Assembly (NCBI GenBank): GCA_014706295.1
Contig: JACSVZ010000007.1
Span: 8,114,808 to 8,178,807, forward strand
Length of the DNA: 64,000 nt
From: Lycocorax pyrrhopterus obiensis
Lineage: Eukaryota; Chordata; Aves; Passeriformes; Paradisaeidae
Reading direction: 5' to 3'
Both the position numbers and the translations under genes were made by a program. Shown piece after piece: positions 23,500 through 37,500 of the stretch (positions are counted from its first letter, which is position 1; each line of letters begins with the position of its first letter). The notes under the pieces were generated by a model. The model searched no databases. It had not been told where the DNA came from and saw only the letters and a program-made list of their open reading frames with translations.

Positions 23500-24120
23500 A
23501 CACGCCTGGGGATGGATGGGATAGAAGGGAATAAGAGGGAATGGGGTGGGATGCTAATGGGGAACTGAGAGAAAGGGGGGTGAGGGCTGGAAAGCGGGAC
23601 AACAGGGCAGAGGTCGCCCCGGGGTCTCGGAGGCTGCGGCGACGGAACCGGGGTGTCCCCGCGCTGTGACCGTGGGAAACCGGCCCGCTCGGTCACACGC
23701 GGCTGTGCCCAGCACCGGGCTGGCAAAGTACTTTCGAAACCCCCCCCTTCCCTCCCCGCCCCACTCAGCTGCCTCTGAATCAGGGCCAGCGCAATCCCCG
23801 CCCCGGGACCGCCCCGGCCGCCCCCCCGGGCCGGACCCGCCCGTGCTGCTCCCTCCGCCGCGGAGCGGGGCCGGGATCCAGCACTTCCTCTTCCCCAGGA
23901 AGAGCCCGGCCCCGGGGAGGGACAGACCGGCCCGGCCCCGCCGCCCCCCGGGAACCCCGTTCCCCGGGACGTACCGCACCCCGCACGGCGCGGGGAGCGG
24001 CCCCTCGGGGCAGGACCCCCGCAACATCCCTCCCAGGAGGCTGGGAATGGGAGACACTTCCCGGAACCGAGGGGAGCCGGGAAACCGCCGGCCAGTATCA
24101 GCAGGACCCCCACGCCGGTG
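23500..24120 (-). promoter_or_regulatory. CpG-rich TCIRG1 promoter region
   Basis: GC- and CpG-rich sequence directly upstream of the TCIRG1 start codon. It has no clear TATA box, so start sites cannot be fixed. A non-coding first exon is likely here, as in other vertebrates. Confidence 0.5.
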
Positions 24121-25510
24121 TGAAACCAGACTGTTAGCGAGTAATTAACTCAAAACAATCGCCCGTTTGTGCGGGAGCCAGGGTGCTTTGCTGGGGCCAG
24201 GTTGCCATCCTCGGAGAGAAGAGGCTTGGGGTGTTACTGCCCAATCTGCATGAAACAAAGGGGGTGAACTGTCACTGCCTGCATCCTGCAAGGCACGATT
24301 CTCGTTCTTGTGACGCTAATGGCCCTCCCTTGCACAACTCGCTCACTTCTAATACTTCCCCTCCGGCATTACCAGCTGAACTGCGCTGCCGTGAGAGGCA
24401 GCTGAGAAGGGATCACTGAGCATGAAAGACCCCCGAAAGAGCTCCCAGACTAATTTCTGAGGCCTTTCACCAGAGGACTGACACCTGGGCGTTCCCCCCG
24501 AGCCTGATCGCATTTTAACCCATCGGACTTTGTGTTTTGTGGGCTTCTTCCCCCACCGCCAACAGGTCAAGATCATCGCTTCGACCAAGGAACAACTAAA
24601 TTGCAACAATCAAGTCACAAGATCTGCCAGCGGTGATTTGTTGTTACCCTTATCTTTTCGTCCTTTTTTTCTCTTTTCCCTTACACATTTTTTAAAGTAA
24701 CATTTTTAGGCTTTCATATTGCTATATTACTGTAGATAATGACCAAAATGGCTACATACCTGCTTTCCATTGGAACCGAATTGTTCTAAAATAAATCCTA
24801 CATGTACATACTTACAAACAGCGATCATTAAGAGTCGTTTTACTCTAACCTGCCCCTGCATTACTCTCACCTTTGGGAGGCAGGTTCTAACAACTGGTAG
24901 CACCGGGATCTCCCTGCTGGGACCACCGGGACCCCAACACGGATACCACTGCAAGACCCCTGCCAGGATCACCAGGACCCCCATACTGGTACCACTGTGA
25001 GACCCCTGCCAGATTCGCCAGGCACCCCATACTGGTACCCACACACCAGTACCACCAGGATCCCCACACCGGCACCACTGCAACACCCATACCAATACCA
25101 CCAGAGGCTCCCCCACTGGTACCATCGAGACCCTCTGCTGGGATCACCTGGATCCCCACACAGGCATCACTGGGACCCTCACACCAGTACCACTGTGAAC
25201 CCCCTTGCCAGGATCACCAGGTCCCCCCCACCCTGGCTGCCCTCAGAAGCTGGAAATGAACCTCCCAGATTCCTAAATCCTCCCAGCACTGCCCCCCTCC
25301 ACCTCCCCCACCTTTCCCCACAAACCACCCCCTACCCCAACGTTGGTGCCAGCAGCCCCAGGACCCCCATCCGCCTCCCCAAAACACAACCACACACCCA
25401 GGGGTGGGTTCCCCCAAGGGTCGGCAGGTCTGACCCTAGTGCTGGAAAGGAAAAGACACAGAGTTATGGGAAGGGGCTGGCACCCACAGTGCCAACAGAG
25501 GGGGTGAACC
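24121..25510. other. Spacer between TCIRG1 promoter and NDUFS8
   Basis: No gene seen. 24.1-24.9 kb is moderate-GC unique-looking sequence. About 24885-25230 is a degenerate minisatellite with units of roughly 35-50 bases around CACTGGTACCACTG and CCCCTGCCAGGATCACC. The rest is C-rich. Confidence 0.7.
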
Positions 25511-25519
25511 CCCAAACGC

Positions 25520-25525
25520 TTTATT
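25520..25525 (-). terminator. Polyadenylation signal of NDUFS8
   Basis: AATAAA on the minus strand only about 30 bases beyond the stop codon, implying a very short 3' UTR. Confidence 0.8.
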
Positions 25526-25553
25526 TGGGGGGCGGGCAGCTGCCTGGGGGCCG

Positions 25554-26594
<1,041 letters not shown>

Positions 26595-26689
26595 GGCCGG
26601 TCCTGGGGTGCAGAAGGAACCTCAGCAACTACCAGTAAGGGACTGGGGCGGCCAGGGGCCCCCCACTTCCCATGGGGGACACTGGCGGC

Positions 26690-27070
26690 CTGATCCCCAC
26701 CCCTCCACTCAAAGAGACACAGACCCCCAGGCACCCCTGTCTCAACATCCCACAAGGGACCCCAAGTGCTTCCCCCAAGGGACGCAGGCATCCTGTTTCC
26801 CCCGGCAACCCCTCTCAAGGGACCCAGGTATCCTGTCCCCACTTGCAGCCCCCTCTTAAGGGACCCAAGCGTATCGCCCAAGGGACCCGGGTATCTTGTC
26901 CACCCCCTAAAAGGAACCCAGCTGTTCCCCCAAGGGACCTGGGCATCCTGCTGCCCCGCGCCCCACCTCCAGGGGCACTCAGGTATCCCGTCCCTTCCCA
27001 CCCCTAAGGATCCAGGTGTACCCCCCGAGGGGCCCTGATGTCCTGCCCCCGCCAAGGAACCCACGTGTCC
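26690..27070. repeat. Minisatellite in the NDUFS8 5' intron
   Basis: Imperfect units of about 30-45 bases around CAAGGGACCCAGGTATCCTG repeat eight to ten times between the coding start and the presumed upstream non-coding exon. Confidence 0.8.
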
Positions 27071-27199
27071 CCCCATCCCCGTCCCCAAGCCCCCTCCCCG
27101 CCGCCCAGCACCCACCTGAGCTCCCGACGGGACCGTTCCTTCCTGTCACCCCCACAGTCCCCGCTCACCCTGCGTGTATCCCTTCGGGGAGGGGGGGGC

Positions 27200-27650
27200 G
27201 CGGAGAGTAGCGCAGTGTCCGGGCCGACCCCTCTGCCTCCAGCGGGATCTGGGCGGCCACTACACGCCACCGGGAGTGACCACATCCCCAGGCCGCCCCC
27301 CGGGCCGCCCCCCGGGCCCCCCAAGCTCCCCCGGGCCCCCCTTTCCGCCTCACCTGCCCCAAGGGCCCTCCGGCGTCCTGACCCCTGGCCGCCCCCGCGG
27401 GCACTGCGCATGCGCGCGCGGCGGCGCGTCGTGGGCGGGGCGAGTGGCGGCGGACGCGCTTCTCATTGGTGGGAGTCCCGCAATGGGCGGGAGGGCGGGA
27501 AGGAAGAGAGGGAAGCACCGTTGATTGGGCGGAGCGCGGCCGTGCTGCGCGGCGATTGGTTACGAGGGAGGAGGGGCGTGTCCGAAGGGAGGGCGGAAGC
27601 GGAAGCGCGTGTTCATGGTGGAGGGGCGTGGTTGCGGTGGTGGCGCAGAA
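27200..27650 (-). promoter_or_regulatory. NDUFS8 CpG-island promoter with NRF1 and NF-Y sites
   Basis: A perfect NRF1 site GCGCATGCGC at 27406-27415 is followed upstream, for minus-strand transcription, by three CCAAT boxes (ATTGG on plus at 27465-27469, 27524-27528 and 27555-27559). NRF1 control is established for many respiratory-chain genes. Which upstream exon is used is not visible. Confidence 0.6.
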
Positions 27651-27856
27651 CCTCCCGCTCTTTCAGGGATTCTCGAGCCTCCGGAACTTTCTCTCCGGTT
27701 CCTGGAGCAGCTCGGGCCGCGGGTACCGGAAGGTCTCGAAGTTGGAGCGGCTCAGACACTTGGATTCACTACAAAGCCCAGCACTGCCTCTGGCGGGCTC
27801 AGCGTTGGCTCCGAGCCCCCAGTCCCAGCACAGTCCCTGGAGGCGGGCACCGGGGA

Positions 27857-28795
27857 TCACAGAATCACAGAGTGAACTAGGTTGGAAAAGACCTTTGGGG
27901 GACACCTTCCACCAGGAGGTGACATCACGTCCAACCTAAGACGAAACACCTCCTCATCAACTAAACCATGGCACCGAGTGCCACATCCAGTCTTTTTAAA
28001 CACGTCCAGGCACGGTGACTCCACCACCTCCCTGGGCAGACGATTCCAGCGTGCAATCACTCTTTCAGTGAAGAATTTTTTTCTGACATCTAATCTAAAC
28101 TTCCCTTGGCACAGCTTAAGACTGTGTCCTCTTGTTCTGTCAGGTGTTGCCTGGGAGAAGAGACCGACCCCCACCTGGCTACAGCCTCCTTTCAGGCAGT
28201 TGTAGAGTGTGATAAGGTCACCCCTGAGCCTCCTTTTTCCCTGGCTAAACAACCTCAGCTCCCTCAGCCGTTCTTCATAGGGCTTGTGTTCCAAGCCCCT
28301 CACCAGCCCTGTTGCCCTCCTCTGCATGTATCTCAAAGTCCTTCCTAAACTGAGGGGCCCAGAACTGGACCCAACACTCAAGGTGCAGCCTCACCAACAC
28401 CAAATACAGGGGAAGAATGACTTCCCTGGTCCTGCTGGCCCCACTATTCCTGAAACAGGCCAGGTGCCATTGCCTTTTTGGCCACCTGGGCACCCTGCTG
28501 GCTCATGTTCAGTCAGTTGTTGACCAGTACCCCCAGCTCCCTTTCTGCCTGGTCACTGTCCAGCCACTCTGTCCCAGCCTGTAGTGCTGCAGGGGGTTGT
28601 TGTGGCCACCGTGCAGGACTCGGCACTTGGACTTGTTAAACTTCATGTTGTTGGACTTGGCCCATCCATCCAGCCTGTCCAGGTCCCTTTGCAGAGCCCT
28701 CCTACCCTCCAACAGATCGACACATGCTCCCAGCTTAGTGTCATCTGCAAGTTTACTGATGGTGGACTCAGTGTTTCCCTTTCTCTATAAAACTG
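27857..28795 (-). mobile_element. CR1 LINE, 3' portion (~0.94 kb)
   Basis: The largest CR1 copy here. It begins on the plus strand with the inverted terminal repeat (ATCACAGAATCACAGAG, i.e. ATTCTGTG units). The minus strand encodes broken pieces of the reverse transcriptase C-terminus, including [19 protein letters not shown] and [16 protein letters not shown] stretches. It is 5'-truncated, frameshifted and inactive. It sits directly beyond the poly(A) signal of the proximal ALDH3B gene. Confidence 0.85.
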
Positions 28796-29338
28796 TCTTT
28801 ATTTCAACTCCCTTGTCCGGTTCTCTCCATCCATCCCACCTGGGGGGATCCCTATGAAATTCAGCCATGACAAGCCACAGCCCAGCAGGAATGGGCACAA
28901 CCAGCCCCCCAAAATGGAGCAGCATGGAGCGAAGGAAATTGGGATCATGGGGTAGGATAAACGGGAACATAGGGCAAAGGACACTGATATTATGGGGCAA
29001 AGGAAACTTGGGACCATAGAGCAGGAGAAACTGGGATCATCTCAGCTCAAGGATTTGGGATCAGGGAGTTGCTGTGGACCTTCTCAAGGCAGATGATGCA
29101 ATGAGGGGGACACAGGAGACCCCTCTGCTGTGGTAGTACCAGTGGAAATAGAACTCCAAAGAGCCAGAAAAGGGGCATATGGGACTGGGATGGAGGGACA
29201 TGTGGGGGTCAAGGGATTTTTGGGGTGAGCAGGGGTGCAGAGAGGTGAAGGGGAAACACCTTTCATTGCACCTGGGCACCAGGACCAGCAGCAGGAGATG
29301 TGCTGAGTGGGGAGACTCCAGATGGGATGTGGGGACCC
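28796..29338 (-). other. 3' UTR of proximal ALDH3B gene
   Basis: The stretch between the stop codon at 29339 and an AATAAA on the minus strand at 28798-28803. Nothing else is recognised in it. Confidence 0.6.
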
Positions 29339-32300
29339 TCAGAGCAGGGTACAGTCATTCTTACGTGTCACCTTGGACGTGGCCTGGATGACCCCAAATT
29401 TCTGCTGGCTGTACGGGGGGTAGCGCGGGCCATTGAGGGGCTCCCGGCCCATCCCGCGCTTCAGGCACCCGCGGCGGTGGGAGAAGGCGTCGAAGCTGAA
29501 CTTCCCGTGGTGCATTCCCAGGCCACTGTTCCCTGGAATACACAGCACATGACTCTGGTGGGTGGCTGGATCTGGCCATCCTTTGGGTCAAAGAACCCGA
29601 AATTAAGCTCCCAGCTCTGTAAAAGCGGCACCACAACTTCATCCAGCTGCTTTCCAAGCCATGGATGAGTTTCCCAGGAATGTGACCCAAAGAGGACTAT
29701 GGAGGTGACTTAGTACACACCCAAGTGGATGTTTAGAGTGTTAAGATTAGGCTGGGAGGTGGAAAGATTCCCAAAAACCCTCTCATCAGTGGATTTCACC
29801 ATTTCAGGTAACATATTTAGCAACTGGAGGGGTGTCACTGATGAGGTGATGGCAGCAGCAAGTGGCTCTCACCACATGAGCTTCAGATGAGCTTCCCTAC
29901 CTCCAAAACATCCCATCCATGCTGGATCCAGCCCTGCTGCACGCAAGACTCTGGGAGTGGAGAGGCACAATGACCAAGGTGCCTTTGATGAGGTGGGACC
30001 CAGCACCAAGGATGAATGTTGGGAGGTGGAAGCTGGCTGGCCAGGAACAAGCACAGGAAAGCCAGGCAGGCTGGCAAAAAATAAGGAAATCCACACATCA
30101 TTTGATAACAGATGGGATAAAATTCCATGAGTCGGCCTGAGCCAGTCAGTCTTCCTGATAAAATTCCAGCCTTGGTTGGGGTGATGGGTTGGGTTCAGTA
30201 CCTCGCACATCAGCAGCCCCAGGAGAAAGGGAGGTCACTGATGGCTCCTGGACAGCTGAGTGGGAAGAAAGGAAAACAGGAGTGGAAAACAGGACCTGGT
30301 AGCGGAGATCATCCCATCAAAAGTGGGTGTCTCCATCATGGAATCCCAGAATGGTTTGGGTTGGAAAGGACCTTACAGATTATCCAGTTCCATCCCCCTG
30401 CTGCGGGCAGGGACACCTTCCACTAGACCAGGTTGCTTCAAGCCCTGATTCCCTATGTTTAAGCAAGACATTTTCAGGGACCCAGGGAACACAGAGCTTG
30501 GGATAGGAAATATGGAGAAAAGGAACCTCAGGGTGCTCCATAGGTGTCCAGCAAAGCCCAAGAGCCCAAGGTGAAGCAAAGGGCTTTCCCTTTGGACCAC
30601 AGAGCCCTCTGGAGCTGAGAGTTCCCCCTGAGACCCTTCCTGACCATGGGTGGGATCACACCTGGCTCCCAATGGCCAGGATTGGGGATTTTGGACCTAC
30701 CAATGCCTCCAAAGGGCAGCGAGGTCAGAGTCACGTGCATCAGGGTGTCGTTGCCACAGAAGCCACCACTGCTCGTCCGCTCCAGGACCTGGTTCACCAC
30801 CTGGGAGGAACATGAAGAAGGTGGGACATGGATCTCCCACCCCCCATTCCCGTACTTCCAAATGCAATCCACGCTCCTTAACTAGGGTGATGTGCTGTAA
30901 GGGAAACACTTGGAGCACAACACGGCTGGATACAGCTGCCAAGGAGCACAGGGCATGTGTAGTGCTGGCTTGGCTCTACCTTGTCATCGGAGGAGAAGGC
31001 ATAGACAGCCAAGGGCCGCTCCCGGCTGTTGATGAAGTCAATGGCTTCATCCATGTTGGCAATGATGACAATGGGCAGGATGGGCCCGAAGATCTCCTCC
31101 TGCATGATGAGATCCGAGGGCTGCACGTCTGCCAGCACGGTGGGAGCTGCAGAGAACAAACCCAACAGCATCAGCTGGGCACAGAGGTCGGAGATGAAAC
31201 CTTGATTGTCCCCCCAGGACCCACCTCCTGTACAAAAGGACACCTGGCCAAGCACCCAGTTCCCGTCATAATCTTCTCCAGACCCGAAATGTGCTGCATG
31301 CAGGGATGAAGATGTGAGTTACCCCCAAGCCTCACCGATGTAGCGCTCTGCCTCGTCCGTCTGTCCCCCGATGGCCAAGCGCCCACTGCCCAGCAGCCTC
31401 TGCACCCGCTGGAACTGCTTGTCACTCACAATGCGGCCGAAATCCGGGGATTCTTGGGGGTTGGGGCCATAGAAATCACCAATGGCCTTACGCAGGGCCG
31501 GGAGCAGCTTCTCCTGCATCTCCACGGTGCAGAGCAGGTAGTCGGGTGCAATGCAGGTCTGCCCCGCGTTGAAGAAGCGGCCCCAGGCCACACGCCGTGC
31601 CACATTGGTCACGTCACAGGTGTCGGACACGTAGCAGGGGTTCTTGCCCCCCAGTTCCAGCGTCACCGGTGTCAGGTGCTTGGCAGCAGCTGTCATCACG
31701 ATCCGCCCCACCAGGGAGCTGCCTGTGGGCAGGGAAAACATGGATTGAGGTGGCGATCCCACCAGCCATCGCATGACTCTGGGATGTGGCACTGGGTCTG
31801 GTGGCAGACCTCAGACATACATCCCAGATCCTCCAACAGATCCTGGCACCACATCCCCAACCCAATCCCTGCCTTCTTAGCAGGGGTGTCTGGAGGGAAC
31901 CCCTCTTCCTCCTCACACAAAATCCAGGCAGGGCTCTGCTCTGTCCCACAAGATGTACCAGTGAAAAAGATGTAGTCAAACTTGTTCTCCAGCAGCCTGG
32001 TGGTCTCTGGCACGCCACCGGTCACCACAGCAAAGCAGTCCTGCAAGGAAATGAGAAAGGTCCCCTCCTGTCACCATCTGTCCCCACCAACAGCATCCCG
32101 GGAGGCTGGGACACTAGCTGGGCATGGAGGAAGGAAGTTGGGCAGCACATGGAACCCGAGATGGTGTGTGAGGCAGGCACAGAGTACAGCTCTGTATGTG
32201 CAGGGGTGCCCCAGCCATGCCACAGGGAAGGGGAAAGTGTCCCACCTTGTCCAGATAGCTGGGCAGCGCTTCTGCCACGAGTCTCTCTGTCTTCTTGGAT

Positions 32301-33912
32301 ACCTCTGAGGGTTTGATGACGGCACAGTTCCCTGGGGGAAGACAGACAGGATGTTGGAGCTGTGACATGGTGACAGCCAGCCCTTCTGGGGACAAGGTGC
32401 CCTTGCCAGTGCTCAGTACTGCTGGGATCCTCCAGGCCAGGGGACTGGAAAGTAGTGCTCACCGGCAGCGATGGCCCCAATGAGGGGCACCAGGAAGAGG
32501 TGGATGGGGTAATTCCAGGGTGCTATGATGAGCACCACCCCGTAGGGGTCCTTGCGGATGAAGGCGGAGTCCAGCTGCATCGCCTGTGGGACACTCACCA
32601 TGTTAGGTCCCGCCCTGCACCGCCATCCCACCAGGCTCTGCCTCCCATCCTCTCTCTCCTCTTCCCTCTCACCAGAGTCCTGTCCACGTGCTCATCCTTC
32701 ATCCAGTGGGACAGGTTGTTCAGGGTCTCATGGAGCTCATTCTTGCACAGGAGGATTTCAGATAATTCAGCTTCAAAGGGTGCCTGCGGACACCAAGGAC
32801 CCAACATGTCACCTTGGCATGTCCTGCAGCTCTTATCCCAACACTCCATAGTGTTTTGCCCAGAATTTGGGTTCTGGAGCTCTCTACATCCCATGCTGGA
32901 TTTGAATCCACAAAGGTGTTGAGCACCCCCTGTGTCTGCAGCATGAGGTTTTTAAGCACTGAATGCTTAAAAATAGGAAAAATGGTGCAGATCCCATTCA
33001 TCTGGACAACAGGAAGAATGGGGAGGGTGTCCAAAGAGACTAGGTTGGAGAAGAGAAGACAATGAGCCCTGTGTGGTGTTAAAGCTCTGTCTGCAGAGCC
33101 AGGGGATCCAGGCTCGGAGAGTTGCAGCCTGGATGAGCCCTGAGGGAGGGAAGGGGGTGACATCGGGTGGGAAGTTCAGGGCAGGGAGCAGGGACAGAAA
33201 TCAGGGATTAACCTGCCCAGGGAAGAGGGAAACTGAGGCTGGTGGGTGTGGGAATAGCTGTTGATGTCAAGGGGCTCCCCACAGCCCCCTCTGCCCATGG
33301 CAGAGCAGAGATGGGCTCTAGACAACGGTGACTGGGACATGCTTCACCTCAGTCTCCCAAATCCAGAGGCTGCAAGCCCGAGGCAGAGCCCAGGCAGGAC
33401 TGGAGAACCCAACGGGAGGAGGACAAAGCACCCCCAGCTGGGCGATGGGAGCCCCTCAGCTCCTCTGGCCACCAAGTCCTCCCGTTCCTGTCCCCTCTCA
33501 CCTTGCCCAAGTCAGAGGCAGTGGCTTCCAGGATCTGCTGCTTCTTGTCATCCAGGAAGTGTCCCAGGGCCTCCAGCTGGGCTATGCGGTATGCCATGGG
33601 CCGAGTCTTCCCAGAGAGCCAGGATGCCCGCAGGTGGCTCACCAGCCCCGCAAAGGGGTTCCTGCTGTGGGTAACAGTGGTGTTAGAGGGACGCCAGCCC
33701 CAGCTCCTCAGAGCTCCGCATCACCCCAGCCCAGCATCCCACTGCCACTCCGGGGAGGGGATGGAGCACCAGGACCCCTCCTGCCACCCCTCTGTCCCTC
33801 CACAGTCTCACCTCGTGGCATCACCATCCACACTCCCATTCCCACCATCACCCTCGGGGGCTCTCCTGGCCTCACTCTCGGGGAGCTGCGGGAAGGCAGT
33901 TCCGGTCTCCAT
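29339..33912 (-). CDS. ALDH3B1: Aldehyde dehydrogenase 3B, proximal copy
   Basis: NAD(P)-dependent oxidation of fatty and lipid-peroxidation aldehydes, membrane-tethered by prenylation in this subfamily. Ten coding exons: 33812-33912, 33502-33664, 32673-32783, 32463-32583, 32246-32331, 31959-32040, 31336-31722, 30980-31146, 30701-30800, 29339-29532. Every phase closes; 503 residues. Key elements: APWNYP near the N-domain, the catalytic pair ELGGKNP (Glu244) and FNAGQTC (Cys278), the [12 protein letters not shown] motif, [10 protein letters not shown] and SLPFGG. It ends in CTLL, a CaaX box favouring geranylgeranylation. The start is [10 protein letters not shown], parallel to [10 protein letters not shown] in the distal copy. 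The paralogue name is tentative because the bird duplication may be independent of mammalian ALDH3B1/ALDH3B2. Confidence 0.95.
30336..30452 (-). mobile_element. CR1 fragment in ALDH3B intron
   Basis: ATCATGGAATCCCAGAATGG, then GGTTGGAAAGGACC and CCAGGTTGCTTCAAGCC: the antisense CR1 3' end inside the last intron of the proximal ALDH3B gene. The distal copy's last intron lacks it, so insertion probably followed the duplication. Confidence 0.75.
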
Positions 33913-34197
33913 GGTCCCACAGGCGTGGTGCGGGATGGTTGCGCTGGGGCTTTCAACCACAGCTTCCCTCTTCCCGGCTAACAGCGTCCGGCTAACAGCA
34001 TGGCTGCCAGCTTCCTGCCCTGCCCCTTGGCTGCCTGCCTCTGACCTTTGGCTGCCTGCCCTGCCACACGTCACTGCTGGCTCCATTCCAGCTAAAACTG
34101 CTTGGGATGGGAAACGCCCCCCCAACCCTCCCAGCACCCCCCCAAACCAGAGGCTGGAGGCACAAAGAGAGGCTGGGAGAGAGTTCGATGCAAAGTC

Positions 34198-34203
34198 TTT
34201 ACT
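34198..34203 (-). terminator. Possible variant poly(A) signal of distal ALDH3B
   Basis: AGTAAA (a known weaker variant) on the minus strand about 340 bases past the stop. It lies only about 290 bases upstream of the proximal copy's start codon, so the two genes are very tightly spaced. Confidence 0.35.
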
Positions 34204-34542
34204 ACAGGCAGAGTTACACAGAGCAAAGAGCAACAGCGAGGAGGGAGAGGTTCATTCCAAAGGAAAAGTCCGTGTGAGGGGACTGACGGAATGTGACGGA
34301 AGTGCTTCTCCACCAGAAAAAGAAGTTTGGAGTTTTTGGTCATTTCAGCTGTGTCCTGGAAAATGGTTCGGAGTGGAGGCCACAAGGGTGCAGGAGGGGA
34401 TGTCCATCCCAGCGATCTGACATGCTCCAGGCGAGCCAAAGGACACCATGAGGAAATGAGGAGCATGATGAAGAGGGAGAGAGGGACAGTCCTAGTTCTC
34501 TGCGCCAACTCCATGGTGTCCTCAGAGCAGGACATGGCAGCC

Positions 34543-37500
34543 TCAGAGCAGGGTGCAGGTACCCCTGCGCTTCACCTCGAAGGTGGTCGTGAGGAGGCTC
34601 AACTTCTGCTGGGTATAGGGGGGGTAGCGCGGGGTGTTGAGCGTCTCCAGCCCCATGTTCCGGTGCAGGCAGCCACGGTGGTGGGAGAAGGTGTCGAAGG
34701 TGAACTTCCCATGGTATTTTCCCAGGCCACTGTTCCCTGGAACACACAGGACAGGTCCATGCTCAGGACAGGACTCTGCTCCTGATGATGCCTTCTCCAA
34801 GCATCAACACGAGGGAAAAAGCCGCCTACAGGATTTTCTGAGCAGCACAGACATGGTGGAGGAATTCCATTTTTTCAGTGCCTCCTCCAGGTATATGGAT
34901 GCTCAGTCCAGCCAATCCTGCTGCAGCTCAGCAGTTTGGAGGACCCAGCATCTCCTTTTTACCCACCTCCATATATCTACACAAGCTTTGCTGGGTTCTG
35001 CAAGTCTGAATTTCCCTCCACGATGCTCCACTGTATCTCTCCACAGCTGGAGCTGTTCCACCTTCTTCCCGGAACTCTAAAAACCTGGAGCCACATTAGC
35101 AACACCAGTTCTCCCAGTTCCTGTGGCTACTTTAACTGGAGGTTAAGAGCCCAGTGACTTCCCGTAGAAGCTTTGGTGCCATCTCACCCCAATGACTTCA
35201 GCCCCTTCACCTGCTCTAAAGTGGCTTTACCTGATAATTGGAGGTGGTTGGTCTGCATCATTACCAATTAAGATAAGTTACGGAATGGGAAGTACCAAAA
35301 ATTGTTCCCTGAGCCACAGGCAGGTGAGGAATTAATTGTCCAGGTGACTCAGGTGCCAGCCCCGACAGAGATGCTGAGCAAGGGCAGCACCAAATGAAGA
35401 GATTTATTCCAGAAATATTATGGGGAGAAATCAAGACATGGGGAAGTATTCTGGGAAACAACATTCCTGTATTCCTGTATCCCGGGACCATGCTGCACCC
35501 ACAACCCAGTGCTGAGCAGCCTCACTTTACACCTGAGAAAGCAAAAATTGGTGCCTCTGGAGACCAAAAATTTCTTCTTCTCTGAGAAGGATCTCCAAGA
35601 TCTCGTAAGAGGTTCTCCAGGTTTTCCTAAGTGTATTGTTCCTACTATTTAGTCCTTAAAGATGGCATGAAGGTACAACCTGGCTCCTAAGGGACTTAAA
35701 GGGATCCAGCCCAGCACCACACTGGCTGCAGGAGGAAGCTCACCTTCCTCACCATGGCTCAGGCCACAGATCACACCTGACTCCCAATGGCCAGGATTGG
35801 GGATTTTGGACCTACCAATGCCTCCAAAGGGCAGCGAGGTCAGAGTCACGTGCATCAGGGTGTCGTTGCCGCAGAAGCCTCCGCTGCTCGTCCGCTCCAG
35901 GACCTGGTTCACCACCTGGGAGGGAGAAGAGAAGGTAGATGAGGGACTTGCACTTGGCAAACTTTACCCAGTTCACCCCTCGGATGTTCCAAGAGTGTTT
36001 GGGCTCTAAAGACCCTTCAAAGCATGTCCTGGAGCTCATGGAGGTGGTGCCTCACTTCCCTCCCCACTTTTTCTGCTCCACAGACACACCTTACTGTCGC
36101 AGGAGAAGGCATAGACGACCAATGGCCGCGGCCGCGCGTTGATGAAGTCAATGGCTTCATCCGTGTTGGCGATGACAACGATGGGCAGGATGGGCCCGAA
36201 GATCTCCTCCTGCATGGCAGGGTCTGAGGGCAGCACATCTGCCAGCACTGTGGGAGCTGCAGAGAGAAAACCCGACAGCATCAGCTGGGCACAGAGGTTG
36301 AAGATGAAACCTCCCCTCAGGACCCCTTTTTAAGCACCCCTAAAACTCTTTTCCCTCTAGAGCCTCCCCTCTGGATGAAGACTCCCTGAAAACCCCCAAT
36401 GTGCTCACCAAGAGGTGTGTGACCCCCAAGCCTCACCGATGTAGCGCTCTGCCTCATCCGTCTGTCCACCGATGGCCACGCGCCCGCTGCCCAGCAGCGC
36501 CCGGATGCGCCTGAAGTGCTTGTCACTCACAATGCGGCCGAAATCCGGGGATTCTTGGGGGTTGGGGCCGAAAAACTCAGTGATGGCCTCGCGCAGGGCA
36601 GGCATGAGCTTGTCCTGCATCACCACGGTGCAGAGCAGGTAGTCGGGCGCAATGCAGGTCTGCCCCGCATTGAAGAAGCGGCCCCAGACCACACGCCGTG
36701 CCACATTGGTCACGTCACAGGTGTCGGACACGTAGCAGGGGTTCTTGCCCCCCAGTTCCAGCGTCACCGGTGTCAGGTGCTTGGCAGCGGCTGTCATCAC
36801 GATCCGCCCCACTGGGGGGCTGCCTGCGGGCAGGGAAAACATGGATTGAGGTGGCGATCCCACCAGCCATCGCATGGCTCTGGGATGTTGCACTGGGTCT
36901 GGTGGCAGACCTCAGACATACATCCCAGATCCTCCAACAGATCCTGGCACCACATCCAGGCAGGGCTCTTCTCTGTCCCACGGGACATACCAGTGAAAAA
37001 GATGTAGTCGAACTTGTTCTCCAGCAGCCTGGTGGTCTCTGGCACGCCACCAGTCACCACAGCAAAGCAGTCCTGCAAGGAAACAGGAAAAAGATCTCTT
37101 GTGTCACCATCTGTCCCTACCAACAGCATCCCGGGAAGCTGGGACATCGACTGAGTGCAGAGGGAGGAGGTTCCGCACATGGATGATGTGTGGGGATGGC
37201 GGGTGTGAGGCAGGGTTGGGAACACCATGGCCCAAGAACAAGGGACAAGAAGGGCTTCTCACATTGTCCAGGTAACAGCTCAGTGTTTCAGCAACGAGTC
37301 TCTCTGTGTTCTTGGAGATCTCAGAGGGTTTGATGATGGCGCAGTTCCCTGGGGGAAGATGAACAGGACATCAGCACAGTGACATGGTGACAGCCAGCCC
37401 TTCTGGGGATGAGACACCGGCGCTTCCAGGCCCAGGGGACTGGAAGGTTGGGCTCACCAGCAGCGATGGCCCCGATGAGGGGCACCAGGAAGAGGTGGAT

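Noticed and set aside
27857..28795. Endogenous retrovirus or an intact retrotransposon gene
   Set aside because: The open pieces match the CR1 reverse-transcriptase end and 3' tail, with the ATTCTGTG terminal repeat, no LTRs, and frameshifts throughout.
36437..36823. Distal ALDH3B as a processed or broken pseudogene
   Set aside because: All ten exons, splice sites, phases, catalytic Glu/Cys and the CaaX end are intact, and introns are present.
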